Counted from the first letter of the stretch, positions 24,596-37,767 are shown. The stretch: 64,000 bases of DNA from Tetmemena sp. SeJ-2015 (GCA_027382625.1 JAJKFJ010022111.1:1-64000); one strand, 5' to 3'. Notes: a model not told the origin generated them from the letters alone. A program made the numbers and translations.

Positions 24596-27500
24596 TAGAA
24601 AGCTATATTTCCTAAAACTTTCCGAGATTATTCTCTCATGAATTTGAATATTTGATAAAAGGAACAAAAGTTGTTGAGCTGCTTAAAAAGAAAAAATATG
24701 ATAAATTTTAACAAGGTGCTTACCTTATGGTAAACTTAAAAATTCCAATAACTGCGTCTCTTTGGAGTTGCTTAGGGTTTATGAATAGATAATATAATTT
24801 CCTCATGTATGTATTTGATGAGAGCAGAGATGATCTGACTGAGGAATGAGTTTTGACTCGCTTTCTATTAAGCTGCTTGCTTCGCCATCTTTTTTAGGGA
24901 TGGTTAAGCTTTTAAATGCATTCGACAGTCAATCAATAGTCCTATCTTTTTTAAAAGCGTTAGTGTTGCGAACTGTCTGCCCTCACCTGTTAAATAATAT
25001 TCTTTACTCTACTGTCCAATTAATTTTATTGCCCCCTCTGCCAAAAGATAAATAAGAGAATATGCTAAATCTGGCGTTAGACTATTAGTTAGGTGGCTCA
25101 CTGGTTATTTAGGAGGTAGTCGTCGATGTCACAGAACTCTTCTTCGAATATCAGATCTATTAAATAAGTCGAATTAAAAATGCATTCTACTATCTTTGGG
25201 CTGACTGACTGTCTAATAAAATTTTAGAGAAGGATGTGGTGTCTTTTGAGTTATATTGTTGATGACTGCGCTGAAATTTAAATCGCAAGTAGCTGCATTT
25301 GCATCTAGCTGTAGCTTGTCTAATGAAACAGAGAAGTTTGATGTTTCATATAGTGCGAATACTTCCAGCTTTTATAGGATCTTGTTTGCAATAAATAATA
25401 AATGATATTTAAAGGGATGAGTTTGAGGAGTGTTAGTGAAGACCTTGAATTTATATAGAAGATGGAGGGTTACTGAAGATTGAGCAGTAGTATTTGTAGT
25501 TAAGCTCTGCCTGTTCCTCAGATACTCATTCTAAGTTAGCCTCCACATGTTCCTCCTCATCGATAGCTTAGGGTGAGAGGTCTCTATTGATCTTTCTTGA
25601 CCTTGTGGACTATGAAATGATATTATAAGAATGAAGAATTAGACCCATGGTTGCTAGAGAGAACTGATGCGTCAGATAGCTTTTCCAGCTCGGAGCCCTC
25701 ATCGTTAACGCCAATCCCACCACTGTTTCCTTCGATTCCTTGGTTAGAGCCGCTACCAGGGTTTGCAGAGCCGTCGCCGAGTCTATTCTTTTTAGTTCCC
25801 TTAACGCTGCGAGAGTTGGACTTAGATTTACTGGATGAAGAGAAAATAGAGCGGACGCTCTTGTTCATTTAGCAAAATAAGATAGATATTGCAATTAATC
25901 CTCTTCTTCTTAAAATATGATTGAGTTGACTCTGAGGAATTCTTGCTCAAACTTTTGTAGCTTGTTTTGGTAAGAAACTGGTTGGCCTGTTCCTTAGCGG
26001 TTATAAGAGGCGTTTTTGCCAGTGTTCAAACTTTGAATACTTCTAAATTACTTGATACTTCAAACTGCCTGATGAAAGACTATCAAGAAATATAATATTT
26101 GGTAATGAGTTAGAATCAACTTCGTAGCCGTTAGTGTTAAACTTGTCAGTGTTCTGCTAATCCTGGATCGCCTTGATCTTCAAAGATTCTCATTATATTT
26201 CATAGTTAAATAGGAAGAGATTCAGCTTCTGTTTATGCGGTGTCTTGGATGGGGGCAGCAATGGCCTTGGAAGTAGAGCCTCCCCCTCCACTCATGCCAC
26301 CTTGGCTGGAGGTGGCATCGTTGATCTTTCTCATAACTTTCTGGAAGAGAGAGTCGCTCATTGCCTGCTCATCCTCGTTGTCATAATCATCCTATATGCA
26401 CATGAACATAAAATTTGAATCCTCTGAGATTCCTTTGTTTTCAAATACAATCTTTAATTTAAAAGGGTAAGAAAAGATATTATAAGTTTTCACTGCTCTG
26501 TCCATCCTGCTGGCTCTCAATAAAAATAATAAGTTCTCTTCGTCGAGGTGATTGGCGCCAAAAATTGAATCCTCCGATTAAAGCTCATTCAATAGAATGG
26601 AAAATAAGTGTAGTCTTAAAATAAATGCGATGTTAGTTAGATTGGCTCTGCGTCCAGTTTTCTTTCCATCCTAAAATAGATAAATAATGCTTCTACCTTT
26701 AAGGAGTGAGTTGCCTGATCGTTCTTAATTTTAGAAGAGGTCTTGGGAGATGGGATTACCACGTTTGGATTCAAGAAAGATGGAACCACCAAGTTACTAG
26801 GTTGGTTACAAATAATTATTGATAAGTATACTATATAAATAATTCTTAATGGTACTGTTGAATCTCGTCCGTTAGGGTAAGTTACTGATTAGAGAGGAAC
26901 TTCGATCCCATGGGAGAAGCTCTTCCGCTTTTCAGAGCATTTGCAGTCTCCAAGTGGTTCTCAAGTTTAGGCCCTCCGCTAAGAGTATTCACAATTTACC
27001 AACTCAACTACCTCTATTAAAATATGATGACAAGATTGTTTTCGGTACTGTTTCCCTTACCCAGCTTTCTAAATTGCGTTTTCCTATCCTTGGGGTTACC
27101 TTTTACTGTTGGGTTGGAGGAAGTAAACTGCTCTACTGTGATAATCGGTTGCATCGACTATTCACAATTTACTAGATAGTAAGTAAAGTTTGTATTGGGA
27201 GGTGAGTTGCCTGAAGAGTGGCTGCGAGCTTGCGAAGTCTTTCTCTTCCTCAGCGTCTTCACTGCAGTTTTGTTAGTTGGCTTTGGCATCTTGGACTCCC
27301 TCAACTCCAAACTCTTGAATCTTTTCAGTCTTTGAAGTCTTGAACTATGGAACTCGACTCTGTGATAAATTGACAGTAAGGATTATTAAGCTTTATAATT
27401 AGTGATTGTTCTTGATTCTTAAGTGGAATTCGCAGCTGATCAGGAGACTGAAGGAATTAGCTGCTTGGAGTGGAGCTAACTGAGGGGTGGTTTTCAATAT

Positions 27501-28212
27501 TAATCTCCTCCAATGAGGACTATAGTCCTTCTATCAGGGTTTATTCTTGCACTTCTAAAGGACTTATTATATTCAATATATTTATTAATGTTCTACTGAG
27601 AAATGATGAGAATTGAGAACCTGATTCTATTGATTGAAATAATACTATGAATAAGTTTAAATGACACTATTGATATTGGAGAGTAAGCTCACCATTCTGA
27701 TTATGAACTTCGAGAGGAAATTAGTTCGCGCTTTAGAATTGAGGAGCCATTTGATAGTTGGTAAAATGATTCTCAAATCCTGGAGGAGGGTTAATGGTGA
27801 AAGCATTATGCTGCTGCTAAAGTTAAAAATATTCTAATGAAGCAGCTAAAGTTATTGTGAGTACTGCATCTATTGATGCATCATTGGTGGTTCTAAAAAG
27901 AAAGAAATAGAAGTTGCTGCAGTTGACTTTGTTGATTGAATTAAGCGTGTCCTTGGTTTTATTGGAGTTGGTTCATCTGTATAATATGATGCTCATTTTA
28001 AAGTATGAGCTAACGCATGCGCTCCGAAGCCACTACACCTTTAACGTCAAGATAAAGAAGGAGCACTGAAGGTGCTGGAGGGTTTGTGGTCTTTAAGTGA
28101 GCTGATAGTTGCTCAAAAGTCATGTTGTTCATGCCATTGTTAATTAGGAACTCTTTGAGGTGATTCACATTGTTCAAAACAATATTTCGAAGTGAACCTA
28201 AAAAGATCGCTT
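24596..28212 (-). CDS. Gln/Ser-rich region, possibly the C-terminal part of the upstream CCCH gene
   Basis: No domain recognised. It begins with an ordered stretch (SLRNIVLNNVNHLKEFLI, MTFEQLSAHLKTTNPPAPS), then Q-rich segments (27.2-28.1 kb, including INPPPGFENHF), a Gly/Ser block (GGMSGGGGSTSKAIAAP, 26.3 kb), and MNKSVRSIFSSSSKSKS at 25.87 kb. A helical C-terminal block follows (SQIISALIKYIHEEIILSIH, 24.8 kb), then an apparent intron (GTAAGC..TTTAAG, about 24.69-24.73 kb), ending at TGA 24596-24598. No convincing ATG or spacer separates it from the CCCH gene: one frame stops at 28213 while another runs straight through. That looks like an unresolved IES rather than a gene boundary. Confidence 0.45.
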
Positions 28213-31200
28213 TCAAATAATAAAGTGTTATAGCAGCTAGTTACTCAGTTTATATTCTTAGTTTGGGGAACATAATCTTTATTTAAAAATGAAGCTCATT
28301 TATATCTGATGATGATTATCACCAGTTACGATCCTTCTGTCTTGCTCAGTGTGATAGAAGGGGCATTAGTTTATCTGGCCACATTTAACCTCTGGACAAG
28401 GCCTTGTTTTGTAGTAGAGCGGGTGATACTCTTGCTCTTTCCAGCCATGAGATCTGAGGCAAGCAGCTTGCAAAATGCATCCCTCCTCATACTTTCCAAT
28501 AAAAGTGCCTGCTTGCCAGTTTTAGCAAAGCTCGTGAGCATTAATCAAATCAAAATCAAAGCTCTTTCATCTTTAAAAAGGGAATGATTGTAGTTGAAAA
28601 TATGTGGCTTTCTTCTAAAGTCTTGCCAATTGTGAGCATAGTCACATTGCGCTTTGTTATGCTCCTTATTGAATGGACACCACTCAGTCTTAAAATAGAA
28701 CTGATAGTAGTCGGCATCCTTCTGCATCAAATGAATGATGCGTGTTTTAAGGTCAGTCTGTGAGTGAGCGAAAGAGCAGTATTCACCATAGTCACAGTGA
28801 GCAAGCTACTTGGGGAACTTTGTGCAGAACTTAGTTTTATACTTTTCTGTGTGGTACAGTCTCTAAATAAAGAAATGAATTAAGACATCTCTCTACCTTG
28901 TTGTGAGCCAGATTGCAACCATCTTACTTAGGGCACTTTTCAGTCTCTGCGAAGTCGCAGAGGTCTGGACTCACTGAGTCCCTCACTCTTCTTTTGTCTT
29001 TGATAGAGTGGAAGAACTTTTAGAAAGTTTGAATAAATAATTCACTTGCAGTGCTTGTGGTTATGCTGGTAAGAGATTGGGCACTACTCAGTTTTGAAGT
29101 CTTTCAAGATCAAATGTCTGATGTTCTCACTAGAAGACTAATGGTAAACTTCGAAGACTTAGTTTTGCTGTGCCTTGATGAAAGCATTATTTTGCGATGA
29201 GTAGCTTTGCTTTTGGTTGTAGTCCATGTACCCATTCATTTGTAAATTCTAAGCATTATGATAAGGAGCCCTTTGATTCTACTGCTGCTGATTAATTTGG
29301 CTCATTTAAAATAGACTGAATGTAAACTGAAAATAAAGATTTAGTACTACTGTTAGTTAGAGTTTTAGGCTTGATTCTAGTATGAGTACTGCTAATAGCC
29401 GTTTTAATTATTGGCTTATTAATTCTGATAGTAGCCTTGGCTTGAATAAGGGTTTTATTAGCTAAAATTTTGGGTCATATTTTGGTATTGAGGATTTTGC
29501 CATCATAGAAAAATAATAATAAAAGTGGCGAGTGATTTAGCCAGTATTGTGTGTAATTTTGTGAGTAGGAGGCTTGGTAAGACTATTACTGGTTTTACTA
29601 CTAGGAAACTTAATTTTAACCAGGCTACTAGGCTTGAGGGATATTACGACAACATTATATCTTTAACAATAAACATAATGGATTGAGCTGATCCCTTGAA
29701 CTTGAGAACACAATTATGAAAAAATAAAGATAAAAGATATTTAAGAACCATTGGTCGACTGCTGCTTCTTATGATGAGGAATGAAAGGCTAACTAGAGCC
29801 CTGGAGAGTATTTGTGGATTATTACGAAGCTATGCTATAATTAGCCTGTGAATGTTCTTGCAACTAGTTTTATTGAGTTGAGATTCCCGAGTTGATCTGA
29901 TCAGATGTGGAATTCAGAGTTTGTGGAGCATTTTAAGTCTGCTAGTTTTAAAAGCTAGGACCCTAGGCAGGCTGAGGATTTAGAGACTGCTTGTTGAAGG
30001 AATTCATCTAATTGCTATTCTATAATTTAAGTACAGTTAGAATATTAGAATAAATCTGGGAGAGGTTATTTTGAAATGAGTTTGAAATGGTTTAGGAGGC
30101 ATATTAAGTTTGGGGGTTGGTAGTGGTGCTGGCAGGGTAGTATTGTTAAATATGATGATTAAAATTTAGTTACTATTATTATGAAGATATGGCCGCTGTA
30201 CTTTTTTATTATCAGTGGGTTTTAATTCAATTGAGAATTATTTTATTCTAAAAGCCAACCTTTTGAATCCTAAATGCAGAGATAGTTTATAATACCCGCT
30301 TAAAATAGTCAAATAGGATATTGGAATAAAGCCGAATGAAATAAGCAAAGTATAGTTTATAAAGTAAATTTCATATTTTAATAGATAATAGATCATATTA
30401 AAAGCCGTTCACTTGTGAGTTCATTGCCATACCTTAGTAAAAAAGTAGAATTAAACTGCGCAACAAGGTAAATCAAGTAAGTTGTATTGTACTAAAGTGA
30501 TTGAAAGTTGCCTCCTTAGAACTGAGTGGTCTGCGAAGGTATTTGCTGACTCTGCTGATACTAATTAATTGACTGAGTGGGTGCGTTGAGTCTATTTAAA
30601 ATGAAAAATTGAAGATATTAATTTAAGAGAGTGTTTAGGGAATAGGCTGGTAGTTTTATGAGACATTGCTCTAGGTTACGCTACTGTTTTGGCTCTCTGA
30701 GGAAGCTAGACTAATTTAGACAATAGCCAATATAAAAATCTTAAATTTACTCTTGATTGGTACTTTATTAGCTGAGCATGGAGATTTATAAATCCTTAGC
30801 ATATATAACTCAATGTATGTATAATTTGCTAAGACTGATAGTGACTACTATTCTGTTCCGTCCCATATAATCAATAATCAATAGTTATAAGACCATTGGT
30901 GGATGAAGAAGTCATAGCGAGGCTGTCCAAAACTTACCCAGAAGATTCATTTTTAGACATTCCAGGAATTTTATTAAATTGATTATTAGCAATCTCGCCC
31001 TTAATATTATTAGTCGAAAGCTGGTACGGTAATGAATGAGTGCCCTGGGAGCATGGCTAATTAATACACTCCATAATCACTTCATTTTGAGAATATAATT
31101 GTTGGAAGGAATAGTAGTCTAGAAGAAGGGTCCCGGTTGTGAGACTTAGTTGAAGTACTTCTGAGCGTTAAACCTTATCTGACCGTGCTCGTGGTATTTG

Positions 31201-31832
31201 TAGCAAGTTTAGCGAGTCAACAAGTTCAGGGATTTTTGATTCAGCTCGTTAAACTAATCATAAAATATATTATTGTCGTCTGATTTGAGTGGATCTTACT
31301 CTGAAAAGTCAGCTTTGTTAAAAATATTTAGAACTACTGTGTTAAGTAATAAATAATGAACTTGATGAGCAGCGTTATCGCAAGCAAATACTCTGAACTT
31401 GGCTGGGTGGTAATTTTCCTCAAACTGATTGTGAGAATAGCGACAGTCTTCAGGGCACAATTCAATCAGCAACTAGTGCTTCAGAATGTTTGGGCACTGT
31501 ATTTCAGAGTACTTCAGTTGCATTTACATTAACATAGAAGTTAAATGATTATAAGTAATTGCCCACTCAAGTCAAAGAGAATATAGAAGATAAGTTTGAA
31601 TGAAGAGTGGTCTTCTCCTGTCAAAGTTTCCATGGTAGGCTTGACAAGTGGAGGCAAAGATTTGAACTTGCTGGAGATGAGTCTGGTTTTCGCACTTGTG
31701 AATTTTGAAATTGGTCATGATAAGTTGGTCCTCAGGCCTCTCCCTCAACTGAAACTCAGAGTAAAGTTACAGAGACTGTTGTTGCTAAGGCTAAGGAGCT
31801 CCTTGAATCAACTGATGGTGTTGAGTTGTCAT
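28213..31832 (-). CDS. Multi-CCCH zinc-finger protein, Unkempt-like
   Basis: RNA-binding-type CCCH zinc fingers resembling the Unkempt family. It starts at ATG 31830-31832. Finger-like blocks in order: FKIHKCENQ..CQAYHG with FDRRRP (31.65 kb); CPNILKH..CPEDCRYSHN (31.4 kb); a Q-rich spacer (29.3-31.0 kb); YKTKFC..CSFAHS (28.8 kb); FKTEWCPFN..CDYAHN (28.65 kb); CQNWQAGTFIGKYEEGC..C.RSHGWKEQEYHP (28.45 kb); and CPEVKCG..CPFYHTEQDRR (28.35 kb). WKEQEYHPLYYKTRPCP is a hallmark of this family. An IES with pointer AAT at 28540 is resolved. The C-terminal end is uncertain (see the adjoining region). Two frame changes in 31.5-31.6 kb and several in the Q-rich part are unresolved. Confidence 0.8.
28540..28586 (-). 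other. IES, 47 bp, pointer AAT (ATT on plus)
   Basis: ATT occurs at 28540-28542 and 28587-28589. On the minus strand, removal joins PHIFNYN to AHELCQNWQAG, bringing two zinc-finger blocks into one frame where retention gives a TGA. The three-base pointer leaves a little uncertainty about the exact cut. Confidence 0.7.
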
Positions 31833-32383
31833 TGCTTCGTTTGCTGAAATTATCATTAGCTTAAACTGATCGATACAGAAAGTTAAATTATTAAGTGTAA
31901 AATAAATACAGAAAGGAATAAGGGGAATTTAAATTAATTAAATGAGAGCTTGCAATTATTCTTAATGTGAAACCAGATTACATGTAAGTTTCTATCCCTA
32001 TTACTTAATTGATATCATATTAGAAAAATAATTTACTAGTCAAATCTTTATTATGGGAGAGGGCTCTTTTCATACTTAATATCTGTTGAGCAACTAGTCC
32101 TAATTGGCAATATATTTATTTTAAGTGTTTTTGATTTATCAATTTATAGTAAAACAGTTCTTTGACTTTAAAAATGTGAAAGTTAATCTAATTTCTTCTT
32201 TATCATATTAAATTTTCTTATTCTTTAACAATTCTTAACGCGAGCTGAAATATTTAAATTTTTAACTCACAATTTAAAATTAAAGAGTGATGAAGATTTC
32301 TAAAGTTATAGGAAATTAAATATAAAATGATTAAGACTTATTCTTTCAAAGATCACTCTAACTATTTCGGTCTTATAGTCAAT
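31833..32383. other. AT-rich spacer between two minus-strand genes
   Basis: No sustained frame, RNA gene or repeat was seen. It should contain the promoter side of the CCCH gene and the 3' end of the DBF4-finger gene, but I see no distinct signal. Confidence 0.45.
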
Positions 32384-34969
32384 TCAGCTCTTCCCTTATG
32401 CTTTATCTTAGGCCTTTTAATCTCTTTTACGATGCGTACCTGCCTTTTTAGCTTTCTCATCTGAAGACTCATCAACCACCACAACTCCATCCTCATCTGA
32501 ATAGTAGTGCTATTCTTCAGGATTATTCTTAGCAGCCCCTGCTCGAGTCGATCTTTTCCCTTAATCTGCAAGTAATTTTTTGGAAGAAGTATGCGCTCCT
32601 AATACTCTTTTCGCAGGTAGAAGCAATAACTCTTGTTATATCTTCTCGGCTTGTATGTTGTTAATATCGGTAATCACTCTATCTATTTCTTGAAAGAGGG
32701 AGTTATTGCTTCCCGTGCGAACTGAAGTCTAGTGCTTGTGCGAGAAGATGTGGTTGATAAAGTTTTGAAAATGCTCTTTGCATATGTTGCAGTAGGTATG
32801 ACTTGCTCCAGGCTTGGGCTCTTCAATAAACTTGGGGTTCTTTTCTCGTGGTGTCATCTTCTTTTTCAACTTTTGCATATCCTTCACATGCTTCTCCATA
32901 TATTGCTAGTAGTTCTAAAGGGCTTGCAGTCTCTCAGTGGTAAAAGGGAAAACTGAAGTTCCTAAGGGCGATTGAATCATATACTGAGGGAGATCGAACT
33001 TGCCGATGTAAACGCAATCCTAACCTCTAAAGTAGTTCTTAAGAGAGCTTTAGCTAGAAGGAGTCACCACGTTAAAAACATGAGATTCGTGAGTGTATTA
33101 ATCGGACCTAGGAGCAACTCCAGTTATATTTGAAGAAGTAGTTTAAAGTCCAACTTATCTCCCACTTATAGCAAAAATTGATTTCCTGGCTTCCGATACT
33201 GCATTCTTCTTGGCTTGAATGTTCATAGTTTGCAGTTGCTAAATCGTTAACCCTCTTCCTTAGAGATTTTAACTGCCATCTGAGTTTATTTTAAGTCCTC
33301 TTTCAATATGCCACTCAACCATTTAGCAGAGCCAGTATTCAAAAATCTTGGAGCACATCCTGAAAGTTAGGATATCATGCTTCATTTGAAAGAGATAACT
33401 ATGGATCGTTGAGTCTTCGTGCTCTTAATTGTTATCAAAAATGTAGCTTTGAATGATGTATGGCTTAAATTTGCTATTAGAGCCATCTAGATTCTTTAAG
33501 GGATGCTAGAGCTATTTGGCTGCACTTTCTAATGCAGCGTTTCTTTGCTGTACTGACTTTGGCAAGCCTCTTTAGTTTGGATTATTTTTATTGATATCAG
33601 AAGCTTAGTTCATCATTTATTGAATGTCGCAATCCTTAAGATGATTTGGAAGACATTATCGGCAAAGTTAAGACAAATCCTAATCGCTCATATCGAAAAT
33701 TTCTTCATTTGCTATAATAATCTTAGGTATTTCGTGCTAATTGCTTGCATAAGGCTATAGATTTGCGAATTTAGCACCAAACTGACCCAACATTTTTTTA
33801 ATTTTTTCTATTTCAACTAAAAAATGATTCTCTTCTCTCTTTCCTCCAGGCACAACTACATAGTAGAATCCAAATATATGCATAGGATCTAGCTTTCCAT
33901 TCCAACGCATTATCTTTTTATAGCTATTGTAGGCTTTGTTTTGAAGCTCATGATTGAGAGGCTTTTTCTTGATATTGTGAAATGAAGTAGGGTGTGCTCC
34001 TGCGGCAGGAGGCTTTTAAGGTGGAGGCACCTAAATAGTAATTGGGTTGCCTCTGCCTGAAGGGACACCAGATGGATTAGAGCTAGAGTTATTTTGGGGT
34101 TATGCTTATTGTGAGGGTTATTGATTTGAGGAGCCAATTCTATCTTGATTGGGAGTCTAAGATTGCGGCGATTAGTAAATAGTCCTATCAGGTTGTAACC
34201 CATTTGATGAGGGAGAAGTTGAGAGAGATTAGTTGTTCAGGAATGGAGGAGACTGCTAGCTCTTACTTTACTGTTGCTATTTTAGCTACTCAAGAGTCAT
34301 TTGCTGCATATATCCATTGTTTGATTGACCTTTTTGAGTTTGCTGCTTTGAGTCCTCAAGAGGCCTTGTGAGATTGAGTTATGAAGGTTATGGATGTCTA
34401 TTTTGAGTGATGTTCTTTTGCTGACTTTGAATCTGCTAAGGAATAAAAGGAGATTGATTAGCCTTGTGTGCATTATTTTTAGGTGTGTTTAGCCCAGTTT
34501 GCACTTGCTTCGTTTATGCATTCGTATTTTATAAAGGCAAACTCTATCCTGCAGTTTAAGCCAAGTTGTTGGTAGTATAATTGCTCAGCTACTGTATTGG
34601 TGAGGGAGCAGATGTGCCACTCAACCTCGCTTAAGGCTATTATGAGGTGAGCTATTGATTAATATTCATCTATTACTGCATGGGGAGTTGAAGGTGGTGT
34701 TGCTGCTAAAGATACTAATTGGAAAGCATAAGTTCAGTCTGAGAGGGCATTTAGGGTGGTGGTTGATTAGGGGCCTAGAACCCTCCTCCAAACTGATTTT
34801 GATAGAATATAGGATTCCCACTATAATGAGCCTATGGAATGGTGGTTTGCAACTAAGGCTATTATATATTGTTCTGGGGATAGTTCTAAGCGAAATTGGG
34901 TATGTAGTTCTATGGTGGCTGAATGAACTAATTCAGAAAGTTGAAGTTAGTGTTGAAGGGGTGTTGCAT
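32384..34969 (-). CDS. Protein with DBF4-type zinc finger (possible Cdc7-kinase regulatory subunit)
   Basis: Candidate Dbf4 homologue. DBF4 binds and activates the Cdc7 kinase at replication origins. From ATG 34967-34969 the first 900 bases encode a Gln/Pro/Asn-rich disordered region. An ordered block follows (MRWNGKLDPMHIFGFYYVVV, FLVEIEKIKKMLGQFGAKF; 33.7-33.9 kb) that could be the BRCT-like motif N region. Next is a stretch with YIIQSYIFDNN (33.4 kb). Near 32.8 kb lies the zinc finger TYCNICKEHFQNFINHIFS followed by HKH, matching the C-x2-C-x(n)-H-x(n)-H pattern of DBF4 fingers. The tail is acidic (DEDGVVVVDESSDEKAKKAG) and ends at TGA 32384-32386. A zinc-finger protein of another kind is possible; identity rests mostly on that motif. 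Confidence 0.55.
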
Positions 34970-35652
34970 TTTTGCTTTTCTTTGAGTTTATACTTTGAGA
35001 AAAGATTTTGCTGTTTTACAGCTAGGGAAAATCTTAACGAGGAACGATGAAAGTTTTTATATAAGTGGGGAGTGATACTAAGTTGTTGTAGTTTAAGCTT
35101 AGAGGCTTAGAGGTTTTAGAAATATGTGGTTCAAAATAAAGAAGAACAAAATGGAGAATCATTACTTCACAGCAATATTTAACTAAAACAAAAATTAGTC
35201 AAGCAACTGAATATTGTACACCTATAATTTTCTAGTTTTTATTTACTCTCTTACTAATTCAACATTTAGTCCCACCCTTAAAATTAATCCATTCCAAATT
35301 CAAGAATCTTTGATATTCTTGATAACTTTGGAAAAACCTAATAGAAATAGTGATTAAAAATATGCACACTATAATTTAAATTGAAATTTATATCAGTCTT
35401 AATTCAAATGATTAAAAAGCAAAATGAATAGGTATTAAACTTATACACCATAAAAAATCCATTTTATTATATTTGATATCATTTAAATTTAAATATTTAT
35501 TTCTTCTTAAAGTATATCCATATATCATTTATTATATATAATAAATTCTAAGTATAAACTCTTCTTTAATTAATACCTAATTTTCTTCTTAAGAAAGATT
35601 TTCTAAGAAAAATGAAAATGCATATTCTACAAATAGTTAATCTTGGATGAAT
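34970..35652. other. AT-rich spacer
   Basis: No coding pattern on either strand between the start of the DBF4-finger gene and the stop of the CFAP141-like gene. Short poly-A/T runs only. Confidence 0.5.
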
Positions 35653-36534
35653 TCAAAGTCTATCCTTAAGAATTGCGAGACCCTGATCATTAAGTTCCTT
35701 CTCGTACCTAAAATGAATCAGTTATATTTTTGAAATTCTCCGAATGAAACTAATATATATAACGCTCTGTCTGTACTTACGCTTCCATCTCTCTTTGATA
35801 TAGCTGCTTGAGTCTCTCGGATCTTAAGATCTTTAGCTCTTGATTTGCCTGACTGAGCTCCTGCACTATTTGTCTTTCATTTGCGTTGTTCTTTCTCCAA
35901 ACCTCGTACTTCGAGTGCCCCTCATGCCATTCAGTTGTCCTGCCGATTGCCTCAATTCTATAATAACACGCTTAAACATCAATCGATAACACAAGGGAGG
36001 TTTCTTTTGTTTAGCTGCTCTCAGAATAAGAGAGAGCAAAGCCGAATTAAATATAGAGGGGCTTACTTCTTGGCGTATTCAGAGTATTCTCTGTACTTTT
36101 CATCGCCTCTCACTCTCTATTGAATGTTATAGCCTGCCTGGAAGTGAGCGTATTAGTTTTTCTACATTTTCTTAATTCTCAAATTAAATTATAAAATCAC
36201 TCGAGCACTTATTCAAAGTAAAATGAAGGCAGAGGAATTTTTGAAGACTATCTATGAGCAGTAATACAGAACAATATAAGGTTTAAATAAAGGGCAAGTG
36301 TAATGACAACAGTTAATTCGGGAGAGTGCGAGTCTCACTTCTTTTTGTAGTTAGCATCGAAATGTGACTGTCTTTCTGTGTGCGAGACAAGCAACTTCTA
36401 TTCCATGCCTTCCTCGTACTTTTACTGGAAATCCCTTGTGGCCTTCTCAAGCAAATTTCTTTCAATCTTTTGCAAACTAATCTTCACTCCCTCCCTTTGG
36501 TACTCTCATAAAGAGTCAATTACAATATTTTCCT
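35653..36534 (-). CDS. CFAP141-like ciliary coiled-coil protein
   Basis: Small helical protein resembling CFAP141 (C1orf189), a microtubule inner protein of ciliary doublets. The C-terminal block reads QELSQANQELKILRSERLKQ, then LYQREMEAYEKELNDQGLA and ILKDRL before TGA 35653-35655, which matches the family's end in order and spacing. A 73-nt intron (35708-35780) lies inside REMEA|YEKEL. Upstream pieces at 36.1 kb (GYNIQQRVRGDEKYREYSEY) and 36.3-36.5 kb (LEKATRDFQQKYEEGMEQKL) are similar coiled coil, separated by AT-rich inserts that look like IESs. The start was not found: the gene abuts the stop of the uL22m gene and its first codons may overlap it or lie in another MDS. Confidence 0.6.
35708..35780 (-). 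other. 73-nt intron in the CFAP141-like gene
   Basis: On the minus strand it begins GTAAGTAC and ends TTTTAG. Splicing joins REMEA to YEKELNDQG in frame. Confidence 0.7.
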
Positions 36535-37635
36535 TCAATTTACTCTTTCTGGACGAGCTGCACTAATCTCTTAAACTGGATTTTTAAAGACTTTATAATC
36601 TATAGCTATAACAATTTTCCTGTAGTATCTGCCTCTTGATGTGGTCAAGTGAGAGAACTTCTTAACCATTTCGAAGTTGCCTTGGTTGGCGAAGAGCATC
36701 TTTCTCATTGTTTCTCCGAAAGAAGGAGGGGCATCTCCCTTCAGTAGCATCTTATAAAACTCCTCTGGCTGCTTCTCTTCCAAGACCACTCTAATGTGTG
36801 AGATAGAATATGATGAGTAGAGCTTAAATTGACATCCGTAATTGATTGATAGGTTTGTGGATGATACCAAACTTTCCTCTTCCTTTGATATCCATCTTAG
36901 TCTGGCCAAGCTTCTTGCCGATGATGCACTCTTTCACAAAGAGTCTCTCCTCAGCCAGGCCTTGCTTCACAGCGTTGGCTCTGGCTGCTTCTAAAACTGA
37001 CTTCACCAAAGGACCTCCCTTCTTTGTGCAAGTGTCAATAGTGAATTAAGCGTCTCTGCAGTACTTCTTTCTTATCAGCATTCAATAAATAAAACCATAG
37101 GCGCATAAGGCTTTAAACTATATCCTAATTCACTCAAAACGATACAAATTTATGGATTGCAGCTGCGTTAAGCTTGATAGCAGAGTATTTAATGTCAAGC
37201 TTCTTAGCAACAGCTGTCTTGTTTAAAATACTAATCCCATAAAGATGACTCTCATTTCCTGTTAAAGTTTACTTTCTTGGGGACTGAATAAGGGAAGAAG
37301 CATTAGGGTAGAGCTTAAGTCTTAGGTAACTAAGCTTCGAGTAGCTCAAGATCAGACTTTGGAGGAGCAGAGTTGATTTTGATTTTAAGAGGTTGCTATT
37401 ATTATGGCTGGGATTATTTCTAAACCTAGGCTGAAAATAGTCTAGCCTGGAGCATTGACTGGTTAGCTAAGATAGAAAAGAAAGGTGGCTGTGCGATGGA
37501 TAGGCGGCCGCTTTGATGCAGTCCTCTAGTAGTTGCGGAGCTAAGAGTTGCAGCATGGTTAATCATAGCTGAAGTAGGCTTAGCTGAGAAAGACGCGCTC
37601 TTGAGGAAAAGTAAACTCTTGTTAGCGAACAACAT
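36535..37635 (-). CDS. Mitochondrial large-subunit ribosomal protein uL22m
   Basis: Component of the mitochondrial ribosome. The first 60 residues from ATG 37633-37635 are Ser/Ala/Arg-rich and nearly free of acidic residues (MLFANKSLLFLKSASFSAKP), a typical mitochondrial presequence. The uL22 fold follows: KKLDIKYSAIKLNAAAIHKF, LIRKKYCRDAQFTIDT, LVKSVLEAARANAVKQ, then RLFVKECIIGKK and KGRGKFGIIHKP, the latter close to the GRGRFGI motif of MRPL22. A mitochondrial-type C-terminal extension (HIRVVLEEKQPEEFYKMLL) ends at TGA 36535-36537. It contains a very short 13-bp IES at 36827, an AT-rich interruption at about 37.05-37.15 kb, and a frame change near 37.27 kb. Confidence 0.82.
36827..36839 (-). 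other. Very short IES, 13 bp, pointer AATTG/CAATT
   Basis: AATTG lies at 36827-36831 and 36840-36844. On the coding strand, removing 13 bases joins IIHKPINQ to FKLYSSYSISH and restores frame for the conserved C-terminal extension. Confidence 0.6.
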
Positions 37636-37767
37636 GTTTGCTTCTTATATTAAAATATTAATTGCATTACCACCCATCAATAATTTTATAAACCTTCTTG
37701 CAAGAGCACATGCTTAGTGAGAATAAGAAAAGGAATTGACGTGATTAATTGAATATCAGTAAATTAA

